Shown in pieces: positions 10,621 to 18,652 of a stretch of DNA of 33,669 nucleotides (position 1 is its first letter; every line of letters starts with the position of its first letter). Position numbers and translations under genes: made by a program. Source of the stretch: Clostridia bacterium (GTDB lineage: Bacteria; Bacillota; Peptococcia; DRI-13; DTU073); NCBI GenBank assembly GCA_028684195.1, contig JAQUGH010000008.1:1-33669 (forward strand), given 5' to 3'. Below the pieces are notes generated by a model. The model searched no databases, had not been told where the DNA came from, and was given only the letters and a program-made list of their open reading frames with translations.

Positions 10621-10937
10621 TAATCTTTCACCCCTTTCGTTCCCTTTGATTGGCCCAAGGTTTTTTTATATAAATAAAGGTTTTTTTCCATTGTAAGTCC
10701 TATTGCAACTCCTATCAGCATAAATGAATTTTCTGGAAAAAAGTAATAGACCAAAAACAACACAAGAATATTTGTTAAATATCTAACACTGTATCTTGAT
10801 ATAATTATTTTTTTCGCTTTTGCATCAGGAAGTCCCTCTGATTTTTTCATTGCACGAGATAATATGAAATGATTGAAACCAGAAACCACAAGTCCTACAA
10901 CCAAACCTTTCAAAGCTTGAATAAGCCAAGAATTCAT
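10620..10937 (-). CDS. atpI: ATP synthase assembly/ion protein AtpI
   Basis: The 105-residue protein has about four hydrophobic segments and sits directly before atpB, with a one-base overlap. Size, topology and place match AtpI (ATP-synt_I family), linked to assembly of the c ring and, in Bacillus pseudofirmus, together with AtpZ to magnesium uptake. The sequence of this family is poorly conserved, so the call rests largely on position. Confidence 0.85.
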   Translation of the reverse strand: MNSWLIQALKGLVVGLVVSGFNHFILSRAMKKSEGLPDAKAKKIIISRYSVRYLTNILVLFLVYYFFPENSFMLIGVAIGLTMEKNLYLYKKTLGQSKGTKGVKD

Positions 10938-10948
10938 ATGATCATCCT

Positions 10949-11182
10949 CTACTCTTCATCAAAAGTCTTAATATCCTTAACAAGTCTCCTAAAAACCGTA
11001 ATAATAGCCAAACCAACGCCTACCGCCATAAAGAAAGGTTCTGTACCTAGCTTTTGATCTAACCACATACCCCCTTTAAATAAGAGATACGTGACAATTA
11101 CTAAGGTAAGCCCAAAGCTCAAGGCAAAGTTCACATATTTAAACCCCATACTTCTTTTTTCTCTCATAACACTTTTCACCAT
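10949..11182 (-). CDS. atpZ: AtpZ-like small membrane protein
   Basis: The 77-residue protein has two membrane helices (about 19-36 and 49-63) with short charged ends. The pattern WLDQKLGTEPFFMAVGVGLA resembles the AtpZ/ATPase_gene1 family encoded just before atpI. In B. pseudofirmus AtpZ and AtpI act together in divalent cation handling; that is literature knowledge and not shown here. The start is uncertain: ATG 11182 has a weak ribosome site, while ATG 11167 follows GGTGA at eight bases. It begins about 12 bp after mnaA and is probably co-transcribed with it. Confidence 0.85.
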   Translation of the reverse strand: MVKSVMREKRSMGFKYVNFALSFGLTLVIVTYLLFKGGMWLDQKLGTEPFFMAVGVGLAIITVFRRLVKDIKTFDEE

Positions 11183-11194
11183 ACTAAACTCAAA

Positions 11195-12358
11195 TTATTT
11201 TACATTATCTATCGAAAACGGAGTAGGTCGTTCATCCAACCAGCCCCAATAATGATACAAGGCTTCCGCAATACGCTCACTAGCCCTTCCATCACCATAT
11301 GGATTAACAGCTTTCGCCATCCTATCGTATTCGTTTTTATCTGTAAGAAGTCGCTTCGTTGTTGCGTATATTTTTTCTCTGTCTATTCCAACCAATTCCG
11401 CCGTTCCTGCACTTACAGCTTCAGGTCTTTCTGTATTCTCACGCAATACAAGGACCGGCTTTCCTAAAGACGGCGCTTCTTCCTGCAAACCACCCGAATC
11501 AGTCAGTACCAAATAAGATTTATTCATAAGGTTAGCAAATGGCTGATAATCCAAAGGTTCAACCAACTTAACCCCGTCTACTCCGCCCAACACTTCTTCT
11601 ACCACTTGACGAACGGCAGGATTTTTATGAACAGGGAAAACAATCACGACATCCGGAAATTCTCTGACAATATCCTTAAGAGCCAAATATATCTGACGCA
11701 TTGGTTCTCCAAGATTCTCTCGCCGATGAGTAGTTAGAACAAGCACTCGTTGAGCATCAAAATCTAAATTATCCAACACAGGATCAGCAAATCTGTACCT
11801 ATCATCTACTGTATCTAGCAAAGCATCTATCACCGTATTCCCTGTTATGTAAATTTGCTTGGAATCAATTCCCTCTCGCAATAAATTAGCCTCCGCAATC
11901 TTTGTAGGAGCAAAATGCAGATCCGCTAAAGCCCCTGCAAGACGGCGGTTCATTTCTTCAGGATAGGGAGAATATTTGTCACCCGACCTCAATCCCGCCT
12001 CAACATGTCCTACCGGAATCTTTTGATAATACGATGCCAAAGCACCTACAAAAGTAGTACTTGTATCACCATGTACCAGAACTAGATCCGGTTTCTCTTT
12101 CTGCAAAACATCTCTCAATCCATTTAACGCACGAGATGTAATCTCAAAAAGAGTTTGCCCTGACTTCATTATATCAAGATCATACTCAGGCTTAATTTGA
12201 AAAAGCTCTAAAACTTGATCCAACATCTCACGATGTTGGGCTGTGACAACAACTTGACAATCAATCAGAGAATCATTCTTTAACTTTAGTACTAAAGGAG
12301 CCATTTTAATAGCTTCGGGTCTTGTCCCAAATATAGCTAACACTTTACGAGTATCCAT
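11195..12358 (-). CDS. mnaA: UDP-N-acetylglucosamine 2-epimerase (non-hydrolysing)
   Basis: The enzyme interconverts UDP-GlcNAc and UDP-ManNAc, feeding cell-wall polymers such as teichoic acids. The 387 residues carry the signatures FGTRPEAIKMAPL, VHGDTSTTFVGAL, GHVEAGLRSGDKYSPYPEE (substrate and catalytic residues), THRRENLG and DSGGLQEEAPSLGKPVLVLR. Length is normal. As in B. subtilis it stands just upstream of the atp operon and may be its first gene. The divergent gap to dcd (170 bp) is the likely control region. Confidence 0.96.
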   Translation of the reverse strand: MDTRKVLAIFGTRPEAIKMAPLVLKLKNDSLIDCQVVVTAQHREMLDQVLELFQIKPEYDLDIMKSGQTLFEITSRALNGLRDVLQKEKPDLVLVHGDTSTTFVGALASYYQKIPVGHVEAGLRSGDKYSPYPEEMNRRLAGALADLHFAPTKIAEANLLREGIDSKQIYITGNTVIDALLDTVDDRYRFADPVLDNLDFDAQRVLVLTTHRRENLGEPMRQIYLALKDIVREFPDVVIVFPVHKNPAVRQVVEEVLGGVDGVKLVEPLDYQPFANLMNKSYLVLTDSGGLQEEAPSLGKPVLVLRENTERPEAVSAGTAELVGIDREKIYATTKRLLTDKNEYDRMAKAVNPYGDGRASERIAEALYHYWGWLDERPTPFSIDNVK

Positions 12359-12389
12359 AATTTATTCATCATTCCCCTATCATTATCAC

Positions 12390-12490
12390 TATGTTATTTT
12401 AACATAAAACAATAGTGTAAAAAATAACATTTTTGTAGAATTTGCGCGCAAAATATACCCACTCTTGAAAATAATAGTGTAAAATATCAT
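12390..12490. promoter_or_regulatory. Divergent mnaA/dcd control region with repeats and palindromes
   Basis: The 170-bp gap between the divergent starts holds several ordered signals. TATGTTA (12390-12396) and TAACATA (12400-12406) are an inverted repeat with a 3-nt loop. AATAGTGTAAAA occurs at 12411-12422 and in almost the same form at 12473-12484, 62 bp apart. TTTGCGCGCAAA (12441-12452) is a perfect 12-bp palindrome between these direct repeats. TAAAAT and TATAAT-like hexamers are present on both strands, but no convincing -35/-10 pair could be assigned. The symmetry suggests regulator binding; this is inference. Confidence 0.45.
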
Positions 12491-12528
12491 TAGAAAGATA
12501 ACTAATTTTTTTTAGGAGGTCTACTTCA

Positions 12529-13044
12529 ATGATATTATCCGGACTAGAAATTAGAAAAAAACTTGGAAATGAAATCACTATTGACCCTTTTAAAGAAACC
12601 CAACTAAATCCCAACAGTTATAATCTTACCTTACACAATGAATTATTAATCTACACAGATCCGATCCTTGACATGAAAAAGGAAAACAAAACCAAAAGCT
12701 TAATAATCCCCTCCGCAGGTTTGGTATTAAACACAGGTTCCCTCTACTTAGGCAGAACAAACGAATATACCATCACCAATAACTATATTCCCATGCTCGA
12801 AGGAAGATCTTCTATTGGACGTCTAGGGATTAGCGTTCATGCTAGTGCTGGTTTTGGTGACGTCGGATTTGCCGGTTATTGGACGTTAGAAATCACCTGT
12901 GCAAAGCCCGTCCGTATTTATCCCGATATCCAAATTTGCCAAATTTTCTATCATCATATTGAGGGTGATTTTGTACGTTATCACTCTACAAAATATCAAA
13001 ATAACCAAGGGATCGTACCCAGCCAATTATATAAAGACTTTTAA
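12529..13044 (+). CDS. dcd: dCTP deaminase (dUTPase-fold family)
   Basis: The enzyme deaminates dCTP to dUTP (or, in bifunctional forms, to dUMP), supplying the dTMP pathway. The 171 residues carry the family motifs EGRSSIGRLGISVHASAGF (Arg93, Ser94) and FAGYWTLEI with the catalytic Glu121, and a C-terminal KYQNNQGIVPS lid motif. It is the only plus-strand gene in the window. ATG 12529 has an excellent AGGAGGT site eight bases upstream. It is divergent from mnaA and convergent with the dCMP deaminase gene, and occupies the place where B. subtilis has upp. Mono- or bifunctionality cannot be decided by eye. Confidence 0.93.
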   Translation: MILSGLEIRKKLGNEITIDPFKETQLNPNSYNLTLHNELLIYTDPILDMKKENKTKSLIIPSAGLVLNTGSLYLGRTNEYTITNNYIPMLEGRSSIGRLGISVHASAGFGDVGFAGYWTLEITCAKPVRIYPDIQICQIFYHHIEGDFVRYHSTKYQNNQGIVPSQLYKDF

Positions 13045-13071
13045 AGATAAGCAACCCTTCTGAACTGCTAT

Positions 13072-13112
13072 AAAGCAATGGTATCACATTTTGAGGTACT
13101 ATTGCTTTTTTT
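13072..13112 (+). terminator. Intrinsic terminator of dcd
   Basis: AAAGCAATGGTATC (13072-13085) pairs with GGTACTATTGCTTT (13095-13108, with two G-U pairs) and is followed by a T run to 13112. It is 28 bp after the dcd stop and 35 bp before the end of the convergent dCMP deaminase gene. The T run favours the plus strand. Confidence 0.85.
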
Positions 13113-13146
13113 GTGCTAATTAATACTTCCTTAGTGAAGCTTTTAA

Positions 13147-13584
13147 CTACACTTGCCGTAATCTTATGCCTGCTTCTTGAAGAATGCTTACCGCCAAATC
13201 GTCAGGATATGATTCTCTAAAAACTATATCTTTTATGCCTGCATTTATAATCATTTTACTGCAAAGAACGCAGGGCTGTGTCGTAGAGTAAATCGTCCCC
13301 TCTTTTATGCTCACCCCATACACAGCACTTTGAATAATTGCATTTTGTTCAGCATGAAGCCCTCTGCATAACTCAGGTTTTTCTCCTGATGGTATTTTTA
13401 ATTGTTCTCTAAGACATCCCGCTGTCTCACAATGAGGAACTCCTATTGGCGCTCCATTATAACCGGTCGTCAAGATCCTCTTATCCTTCACAATAATCGC
13501 TCCTACGCGACGTCGAAGGCATGTCGATCTAGTAGCAACCTCTTCTGCAATTTTCATGAAATATTCATCCCACGTGGGTCTCAT
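13147..13584 (-). CDS. comEB: dCMP deaminase (ComEB family)
   Basis: This zinc enzyme deaminates dCMP to dUMP. The 145 residues contain the zinc and proton-shuttle motif HAEQNA (His77, Glu79) and the PCVLC motif (Cys105, Cys108). A Cys-rich loop between residues 52 and 73 ([19 protein letters not shown]) is seen in ComEB-type enzymes, where it may hold a second zinc. ATG 13584 overlaps the glyA stop by four bases, so the two are translationally coupled, linking dUMP supply to the folate carrier made by GlyA for thymidylate synthesis. Confidence 0.95.
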   Translation of the reverse strand: MRPTWDEYFMKIAEEVATRSTCLRRRVGAIIVKDKRILTTGYNGAPIGVPHCETAGCLREQLKIPSGEKPELCRGLHAEQNAIIQSAVYGVSIKEGTIYSTTQPCVLCSKMIINAGIKDIVFRESYPDDLAVSILQEAGIRLRQV

Positions 13585-14843
13585 AGTAAGACATCACCAG
13601 CAACCAATGGAAATGCTTCAGTCAATTCCTTTACCAAAGCTTTTGCTTTATCCTGTTCAGCCTGTTCACCTCTCTGCGTAATTACTAAGTCAATAATATC
13701 TGCTATTTTCTCCATTTCCTTTTCCTTCATGCCTCTAGTTGTCACTGCCGGGGTTCCTATTCTCAAGCCACTTGTCACAAAAGGACTTTGCGGATCAAAA
13801 GGAATCGTATTTTTGTTGCAAGTTACACCCGCTTCATCAAGGAGTGCTTCCGCTTCTTTTCCTGTAATATCCCTATTTCTCAAATCAACTAACATCAAAT
13901 GATTATCCGTTCCCCCTGAAACAAGACGGAATCCCTTATCCATAAGGGCTTTTGCCAATGCCTGAGCATTTTTTATTATTTGTTCTTGGTAAATTTTAAA
14001 TGGTGTTCCCATAGCTTCTTTAAAGGCTACTGCCTTCGCAGCTATCACATGCATCAATGGTCCGCCTTGAATTCCCGGGAATATGGCTTTATCAATCGCT
14101 TTAGCATATTCCTTTTTACATAAAATCATTCCGCCTCTAGGTCCTCGCAAGGTTTTATGCGTTGTCGTAGTTACAATGTCAGCATAAGGTACAGGACTAG
14201 GATGCAATCCCACTGCCACCAATCCTGCAATATGAGCCATATCCACCATCATTAAAGCCCCAACCTCTTTACAAATACTTGCTATCTTAGCAAAATCAAT
14301 TATTCTTGAATACGCACTGGCTCCGGCAACTATCATTTTAGGTTGAGCCTCTTTCGCTATACGAGCTAACTCGTCATAATTTATCTGTTCTGTTTCTGGA
14401 TCAACACCATAAGGGACAAAATTATAATATTTTCCGGAAATATTTACAGGGCTTCCATGAGTAAGGTGGCCTCCGTGACTTAGATTCATTCCTAAAATAG
14501 TATCCCCGGGGTTAACTAAAGCAAAATATACAGCAGTGTTAGCTTGGGCTCCAGAATGAGGTTGAACATTAACATGTTCTGCCCCAAAAATAGCTTTTGC
14601 TCTTTCCCTGGCAAGATTTTCTGCTTCATCAACCCACTCACAGCCTCCATAATAACGTTTGCCAGGATAACCTTCCGCATACTTGTTTGTTAAAGCCGAC
14701 CCTTGAGCTGCCATAACCGCTCTGCTCACAAAATTTTCCGAAGCAATCAATTCTATTTTTTGCAATTGTCTTTTTTCTTCCTTAGCTATAAATCCGGCAA
14801 GTTCCGGGTCAACAGGCAATACATACTTTTCAATATAATCCAT
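13581..14843 (-). CDS. glyA: Serine hydroxymethyltransferase
   Basis: This PLP enzyme converts serine and tetrahydrofolate to glycine and methylene-tetrahydrofolate. The 420 residues include the PLP-binding motif [14 protein letters not shown] with Lys230, the N-terminal SENFVS and [15 protein letters not shown] motifs, and HSGAQAN. Length is typical. The start at ATG 14843 has a GGAGG-like site (GAGGAGGAAAT). It overlaps comEB by four bases and follows ywlG after 57 bp, the same neighbourhood as in B. subtilis. Confidence 0.98.
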   Translation of the reverse strand: MDYIEKYVLPVDPELAGFIAKEEKRQLQKIELIASENFVSRAVMAAQGSALTNKYAEGYPGKRYYGGCEWVDEAENLARERAKAIFGAEHVNVQPHSGAQANTAVYFALVNPGDTILGMNLSHGGHLTHGSPVNISGKYYNFVPYGVDPETEQINYDELARIAKEAQPKMIVAGASAYSRIIDFAKIASICKEVGALMMVDMAHIAGLVAVGLHPSPVPYADIVTTTTHKTLRGPRGGMILCKKEYAKAIDKAIFPGIQGGPLMHVIAAKAVAFKEAMGTPFKIYQEQIIKNAQALAKALMDKGFRLVSGGTDNHLMLVDLRNRDITGKEAEALLDEAGVTCNKNTIPFDPQSPFVTSGLRIGTPAVTTRGMKEKEMEKIADIIDLVITQRGEQAEQDKAKALVKELTEAFPLVAGDVLL

Positions 14844-14900
14844 AATTTTTATTTCCTCCTCATATGCTAATCTTTAATTCACTGAATAAATTCGCTAGTG

Positions 14901-15449
14901 CTACTCAGCACAATACCTTGCTCTTTCCCCTCCAACAAGCCTTAATCTAGTACTCGCCATAGTCAAATGGGCATGTCCTATTTCTTTATAAGAGCTTCGC
15001 ACCGGTATTGCTACTGGTTTTAAGTGCATCCCTATAAACGTGTCACCAATATCCATTCCTGCATGAGCCTGCACCCTTTCAACCGTAACAGGATCCTTTA
15101 ATATCTTCATTGCACAATGTGCTAAGCTACCACCTGCTTTGGGAATCGGATAAACACAAACCTCTTCTAAACCGTACTTTTCCATACATTCTCTTTCTAC
15201 TACCAATGTCCTGTTCAAATGTTCACAACACTGTACCGCAAGATAAATATGTTTTTCCAAAACAATTGGATATATTCCTTTGAATAATTCCTTAGCTACA
15301 TCCAAACTGGAACTGCTACCAATCTTTTTCCCCAAGACCTCACTAGTACTGCAACCCACAACTAATATCTGTTCCTTTTTTAGAGTTGCAACACTAAGTA
15401 ATTCCAACAACGCCTTACTAGCACTTTCAGCTATTGTATCAATTTCCAT
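14901..15449 (-). CDS. ywlG: YwlG-like UPF0340 family protein
   Basis: The 182-residue protein matches the UPF0340 (TIGR01440) family: EILVVGCSTSEVLG-like start (ILVVGCSTSEVLGKKIGS), YLAVQCCEHLNRTLVVE, PKAGGSLAHCAM, GMHLKPVAIPVR and MASTRLRLVGG. No biochemical function is assigned to the family. Conserved Cys residues (QCCEHLN) are present. It is always found between rpiB and glyA in B. subtilis-like gene orders, which is also the case here. Confidence 0.92.
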   Translation of the reverse strand: MEIDTIAESASKALLELLSVATLKKEQILVVGCSTSEVLGKKIGSSSSLDVAKELFKGIYPIVLEKHIYLAVQCCEHLNRTLVVERECMEKYGLEEVCVYPIPKAGGSLAHCAMKILKDPVTVERVQAHAGMDIGDTFIGMHLKPVAIPVRSSYKEIGHAHLTMASTRLRLVGGERARYCAE

Positions 15450-15477
15450 CTATTCACTCCCTTCTGAGAAGTACTCC

Positions 15478-15918
15478 CTATCTCTGTTCTAATAAAGTGA
15501 TTTTATCTACTCTTTTTTTATGTCTGCCTCCTAAAAATGAGCTTGTCAGCCAAACTCTCACAATTTCCAAAGCCAGCCCTTTGCCTACAACTCTTTCTCC
15601 CAAGGTTAGAATATTAGCATCATTATGTTCACGAGCTGCCCTAGCGGAAAAAGTATCACTACATAAAGCCGCTCTAATCCCCGAAACCTTATTAGCAGCA
15701 ATGCTTACTCCAATACCCGTACCACAAACTATAATTCCTTTATCACATTCCTCAGTCACCACAGCTTGTGCTACTTTAAAAGCATTATCGGGATAATCAC
15801 AAGATTTGGTATCAAAAGTCCCATAATCCTTGAAATCATACCCGTTTTCTCGAAGAAATAGTTTTATTTCTTCCTTTAAGTTATAACCTCCATGATCGGA
15901 TCCTATAGCAATTCTCAT
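15478..15918 (-). CDS. rpiB: Ribose 5-phosphate isomerase B family (RpiB/LacA)
   Basis: The enzyme interconverts ribose 5-phosphate and ribulose 5-phosphate in the pentose phosphate pathway. The family signature MRIAIGSDHGGYNLK and the active-site loop IIVCGTGIGVSIAANK (catalytic Cys near 65) are intact. So is RAALCSDTFSARAAREHNDAN (quoted here as its parts RAALCSDTFSA and REHNDAN). Three ATG codons lie in a row (15924, 15921, 15918); the ribosome site GAGGTGG is best spaced (eight bases) for 15918, giving 146 residues. It corresponds to ywlF of B. subtilis. Confidence 0.94.
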   Translation of the reverse strand: MRIAIGSDHGGYNLKEEIKLFLRENGYDFKDYGTFDTKSCDYPDNAFKVAQAVVTEECDKGIIVCGTGIGVSIAANKVSGIRAALCSDTFSARAAREHNDANILTLGERVVGKGLALEIVRVWLTSSFLGGRHKKRVDKITLLEQR

Positions 15919-15955
15919 CATCATTCCACCTCTTTAAAAGTATAATTCAAAAGAA

Positions 15956-16693
15956 TTAATTTTGCAATTTACCAGACGAATAGTTTTTTAAAATCTTGTG
16001 CACAGCCTTTGAAACATATTCCGAAAGTTGCGTAGCACACGCCCGATATTTTTCAATAGATTGACCGAAGGGATCCAGTATATCAAGGTCTTTTATTTCA
16101 TCCTCTACTCTTTTTAAAGCTTTTGTTTCTTCCTTTGCAACTTCAGAAAACTTTTTTTCCCAAGCAATAAGCTCTCCCTCTATTTTCTGTAATTCAAATA
16201 ATGTTTTTTCCCTACTTTTTTCTAATTCTATAATCTCATCACGGTGTTCTTGAAAAAATTCTCGTTTTATCTTTTCTATTTTTTCATAGAGTTTTTTCGC
16301 TAACTCTCTCTGCTTATGTAACATCTCCTCCCCCATAACAAATTCTTTTAATACATAAACCTTTTCTTCAACATCTGGTAGCATCTTCACAACATAATCT
16401 TTTTGTCTCTCTGTCATGGTTAGCACTATTTTTGCTTTTTTAACAAATTCTTTAGTAAGATAGCTTGATCTATGCTTTGAAATATCCAATCCCATTTCTT
16501 GCATAACAGCTCTCGCTTGAGGAGAAGCCATCTCATTATCAATAGCACCCGTTCCAGCCGAAACAACCTTAATATTGGTTTTAGCGTTTTTCATGCGACT
16601 AATAAAATCTTTTGCCAAAGCTTCAGCCATAGAACTCCGACATGTATTGCCTGTACAAACAAAAAGAATCAACGTCTTATCTTTCTCCGCCAT
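15956..16693 (-). CDS. ywlE: YwlE-type arginine phosphatase with coiled-coil insertion
   Basis: The protein belongs to the low-molecular-weight tyrosine phosphatase fold. The P-loop CTGNTCRS (Cys13, Thr17, Arg19) has Thr where tyrosine phosphatases have Ile, the mark of YwlE enzymes that remove phosphate from arginine in opposition to McsB. The general-acid motif DPFG is at 207-210. Between KEFVMG and DPFG lies an extra stretch of about 80 residues (122-204), very rich in Glu and Lys with heptad-like spacing, predicted to be a helical coiled coil. Normal YwlE is about 150 residues; this one is 245. The frame could open at ATG 16708, overlapping the mntP stop, but GGAGGAAGG then lies inside it; ATG 16693 is the better start. 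Confidence 0.9.
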   Translation of the reverse strand: MAEKDKTLILFVCTGNTCRSSMAEALAKDFISRMKNAKTNIKVVSAGTGAIDNEMASPQARAVMQEMGLDISKHRSSYLTKEFVKKAKIVLTMTERQKDYVVKMLPDVEEKVYVLKEFVMGEEMLHKQRELAKKLYEKIEKIKREFFQEHRDEIIELEKSREKTLFELQKIEGELIAWEKKFSEVAKEETKALKRVEDEIKDLDILDPFGQSIEKYRACATQLSEYVSKAVHKILKNYSSGKLQN

Positions 16694-16707
16694 AATTCCT
16701 TCCTCCA

Positions 16708-17286
16708 TTACCAGATCAATAATTTCAAAGCTATAGCTACGAGAATAAATCCCCCTACTATCTCTGCCTTTTCCCCTATCGCTTTACTAAGTCCCTTCCC
16801 GAAAACAAGTCCTCCCATTGTCATTAAACCTGCCACAATTCCCATAGTAACGACAGTTAATAAAAGCTCTACTTTTAAAGCACCCAACCCAAAGCCTACC
16901 GTCAAGGCATCTAAGCTAACACTTCCCGCCATAAGAACTAAGCTTAGCGGATTTTTAATATTAATTATTCCCTTGGATAAATTATTCTTTTTTAAATCAG
17001 ACAACTTAATTATACCGAGCGTTTGTAGATTATCCCAAATAGTATTTAAACCTATAGCTAACAAAACAAAAGCTCCTACTATATTTGCAACAGGCCCAGC
17101 TATATTTCCTAAATACGTTCCCAAATATAGACCTATCAAGGGCATAAATACATGGAAAATACTCACAATTCCTGAAACAATCAATATCTCCCTTATTTTT
17201 ACCCCCAGCAGCCCAATACTGATTGCAACTGAAAAAGCATCAATACCCAAAGCTACCGACACGAGCAAAACTGTAGTGTAATTCAT
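16708..17286 (-). CDS. mntP: Putative manganese efflux pump MntP
   Basis: The 192-residue membrane protein has six hydrophobic segments arranged as two related halves. Each half carries an acidic motif: GIDAFSVAISIGL in the first and SLDALTVGFGLG in the second, the family signature. MntP proteins export Mn2+ from the cytoplasm; that activity is from family knowledge. The start at ATG 17286 has a strong AAGGAGAG site. It is preceded by a 223-bp gap with repeats but no recognisable yybP-ykoY manganese riboswitch. The stop overlaps the ATG at 16708 by one base. Confidence 0.92.
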   Translation of the reverse strand: MNYTTVLLVSVALGIDAFSVAISIGLLGVKIREILIVSGIVSIFHVFMPLIGLYLGTYLGNIAGPVANIVGAFVLLAIGLNTIWDNLQTLGIIKLSDLKKNNLSKGIINIKNPLSLVLMAGSVSLDALTVGFGLGALKVELLLTVVTMGIVAGLMTMGGLVFGKGLSKAIGEKAEIVGGFILVAIALKLLIW

Positions 17287-17303
17287 GTTTACTCTCCTTA
17301 ATT

Positions 17304-17373
17304 AAGTGAAACTTGCAAACTTGTTTGCGTAGTTGAACCATTCCAGAAGCTTAGCGTCGTTTATCTCCCATCA
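17304..17373. repeat. Dispersed intergenic module, short copy (pairs with 18718-18855)
   Basis: On the plus strand this reads AAGTGAAACTT, a small hairpin GCAAAC-TT-GTTTGC, TAGTTGAACCATT, then GCTTAGCGTCGTTTATCTCC and CATCA. The same blocks in the same order occur on the minus strand at 18718-18855, where a larger hairpin and about 50 further bases are inserted. The gap 17287-17509 is otherwise occupied only by the tandem array at 17431-17514. Confidence 0.75.
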
Positions 17374-17430
17374 TTTTTATACACTTTATGCATATTTATA
17401 TTGTCTATGAATACCCTCTCGCAGTCATCA

Positions 17431-17514
17431 CCTTGCGCCTTGTGCCTTGTGCCTTGTGCCTTGCACATTGCAAATTATAAACTATGTATTGCACATTGTA
17501 AACTATATGTTATA
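17431..17514. repeat. 7-bp tandem array abutting the ywlC stop codon
   Basis: Five 7-bp units (CCTTGCG, then CCTTGTG three times, then CCTTGCA) occupy 17431-17465. They run into two longer related units, ATTGCAAATTATAAACTATG and ATTGCACATTGTAAACTATA, that reach to the TAA stop of ywlC. The period rules out coding use. It resembles the atpC case: a tandem array beginning directly at the 3' end of a gene. Confidence 0.88.
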
Positions 17515-18571
17515 CATTAACTACCTTATATCCTGCTGATTTTAATAAACGGTTCATGAGTGCAGCACCTAACCCTTTTTCAGTGTATGTCTCTGTAAAA
17601 ATAATATCCACACCTGCTACATCACAGCTTCTTAGTTCTCCATATAACATTCTTGCTATTTCATCAAGCGCTAAACAGCTACCAAGATTTTTACTATATG
17701 TTGCTGATAGCATCACTTTATCATCAATATTTTCCCATGTTTCTTCTGTTAATAAAAGTCCTATTTTTTTCCCCATACAAAAGTAGTTTTCTACAAGTTC
17801 ACAGATTTTACACCTAACGTTTTCTCTTTCCCCTTTAATCAAAACGACTTCTGCTCTTGGAGAATAATGTGTATATTTCATTCCTGGTGCTTTAGGCTTT
17901 TGTTGTAAATCAGTCAACCCAGGGTCTACCCTTACCGTTCCCAAGACCTCTGATAGAGCCTCTCTCGTAATCCCTCCCGGTCGCAGAATAGTAGGAATAT
18001 CACCTGATAAATCCAAAATTGTAGATTCTAACCCTACTCCAGTAAAACCGCTGTCCAAAATTGCTTCTATCCGTCCTCCTAAATCATCATAAACATGTTG
18101 ACCGGTAGTTGGGCTTGGATAACCGGAACGATTAGCACTCGGAGCAGCCACAGGTACTCCTGCTTCCTTAATTAAGGCTAAAGCTACTGGGTGAGCAGGC
18201 ATCCGTATAGCAACAGTGTCCAAGCCTGCTGTAACCTCTATCGGTATATCTTTCTGTTTAGGCAAAATAATGGTCAATGGTCCCGGCCAAAAAGTATTTA
18301 TTGCTTTTTGAGCACATTCGGTTACTTGACTAGCCAACTTAAAAACATCTTCAGCTTCAGCAACATGAAGAATTAACGGATTATCAATCGGTCTTCCTTT
18401 TGCTTCAAATATTCTTTTAACAGCTTGCGAATTCAAGCCATTAGCCCCTAATCCATATACTGTCTCTGTCGGGAACGCCACCAAGCCACCGTCACTTATA
18501 ATACCGGCCGCTCGTTCTATTATTTTATGATTAATATCATCTTTAAATACTTTCCAGTATTTTGTTTCCAT
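17510..18571 (-). CDS. ywlC: L-threonylcarbamoyladenylate synthase (Sua5/TsaC type)
   Basis: The enzyme makes threonylcarbamoyl-AMP for the t6A37 modification of ANN-decoding tRNAs. The 353 residues have an N-terminal YrdC domain (about 13-200) with PTETVYGLG (34-42), KGRPIDNPLILH and PSANRSG (144-150). A C-terminal Sua5 domain (about 225-353) is linked through a proline-rich segment (KPKAPGMKYTHYSP). Both domains look complete. ATG 18571 follows AAGAAGG by eight bases. It starts immediately beside a dispersed repeat region and ends in the 17431-17514 array. Confidence 0.95.
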   Translation of the reverse strand: METKYWKVFKDDINHKIIERAAGIISDGGLVAFPTETVYGLGANGLNSQAVKRIFEAKGRPIDNPLILHVAEAEDVFKLASQVTECAQKAINTFWPGPLTIILPKQKDIPIEVTAGLDTVAIRMPAHPVALALIKEAGVPVAAPSANRSGYPSPTTGQHVYDDLGGRIEAILDSGFTGVGLESTILDLSGDIPTILRPGGITREALSEVLGTVRVDPGLTDLQQKPKAPGMKYTHYSPRAEVVLIKGERENVRCKICELVENYFCMGKKIGLLLTEETWENIDDKVMLSATYSKNLGSCLALDEIARMLYGELRSCDVAGVDIIFTETYTEKGLGAALMNRLLKSAGYKVVNV

Positions 18572-18610
18572 TTATCCAACCTTCTTTATTTAGAAAATAC
18601 GGGGTCAGGC

Positions 18611-18652
18611 TTTTATCCGAATAGCTAACCATCGCTAAAACTTCCTCTTTAA
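18611..18652 (-). repeat. Short intergenic repeat, copy 1 of 3 (TTAGCGATGGTTAGC type)
   Basis: On the minus strand this reads AAAGAGGAAGTTTTAGCGAT then GGTTAGCTATTCGGATAAAA. Two related sequences occur at 25377-25410 and 29547-29586, all in intergenic gaps and in the same orientation. Next to it, 18601-18610 (GGGGTCAGGC) and the imperfect inverted repeat 18662-18674/18700-18711 (GGGGACACACCTG with CAGGTATACCCC) look like parts of a larger mobile or repetitive unit. Confidence 0.7.

Noticed and set aside
12399-12614. A 71-codon minus-strand frame across the dcd start
   Set aside because: It is antisense to the well-supported dcd gene and its control region, with low-complexity hydrophobic content.
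17287-17509. Manganese riboswitch upstream of mntP
   Set aside because: No conserved yybP-ykoY loops were found; the gap holds a dispersed module and a tandem array instead.
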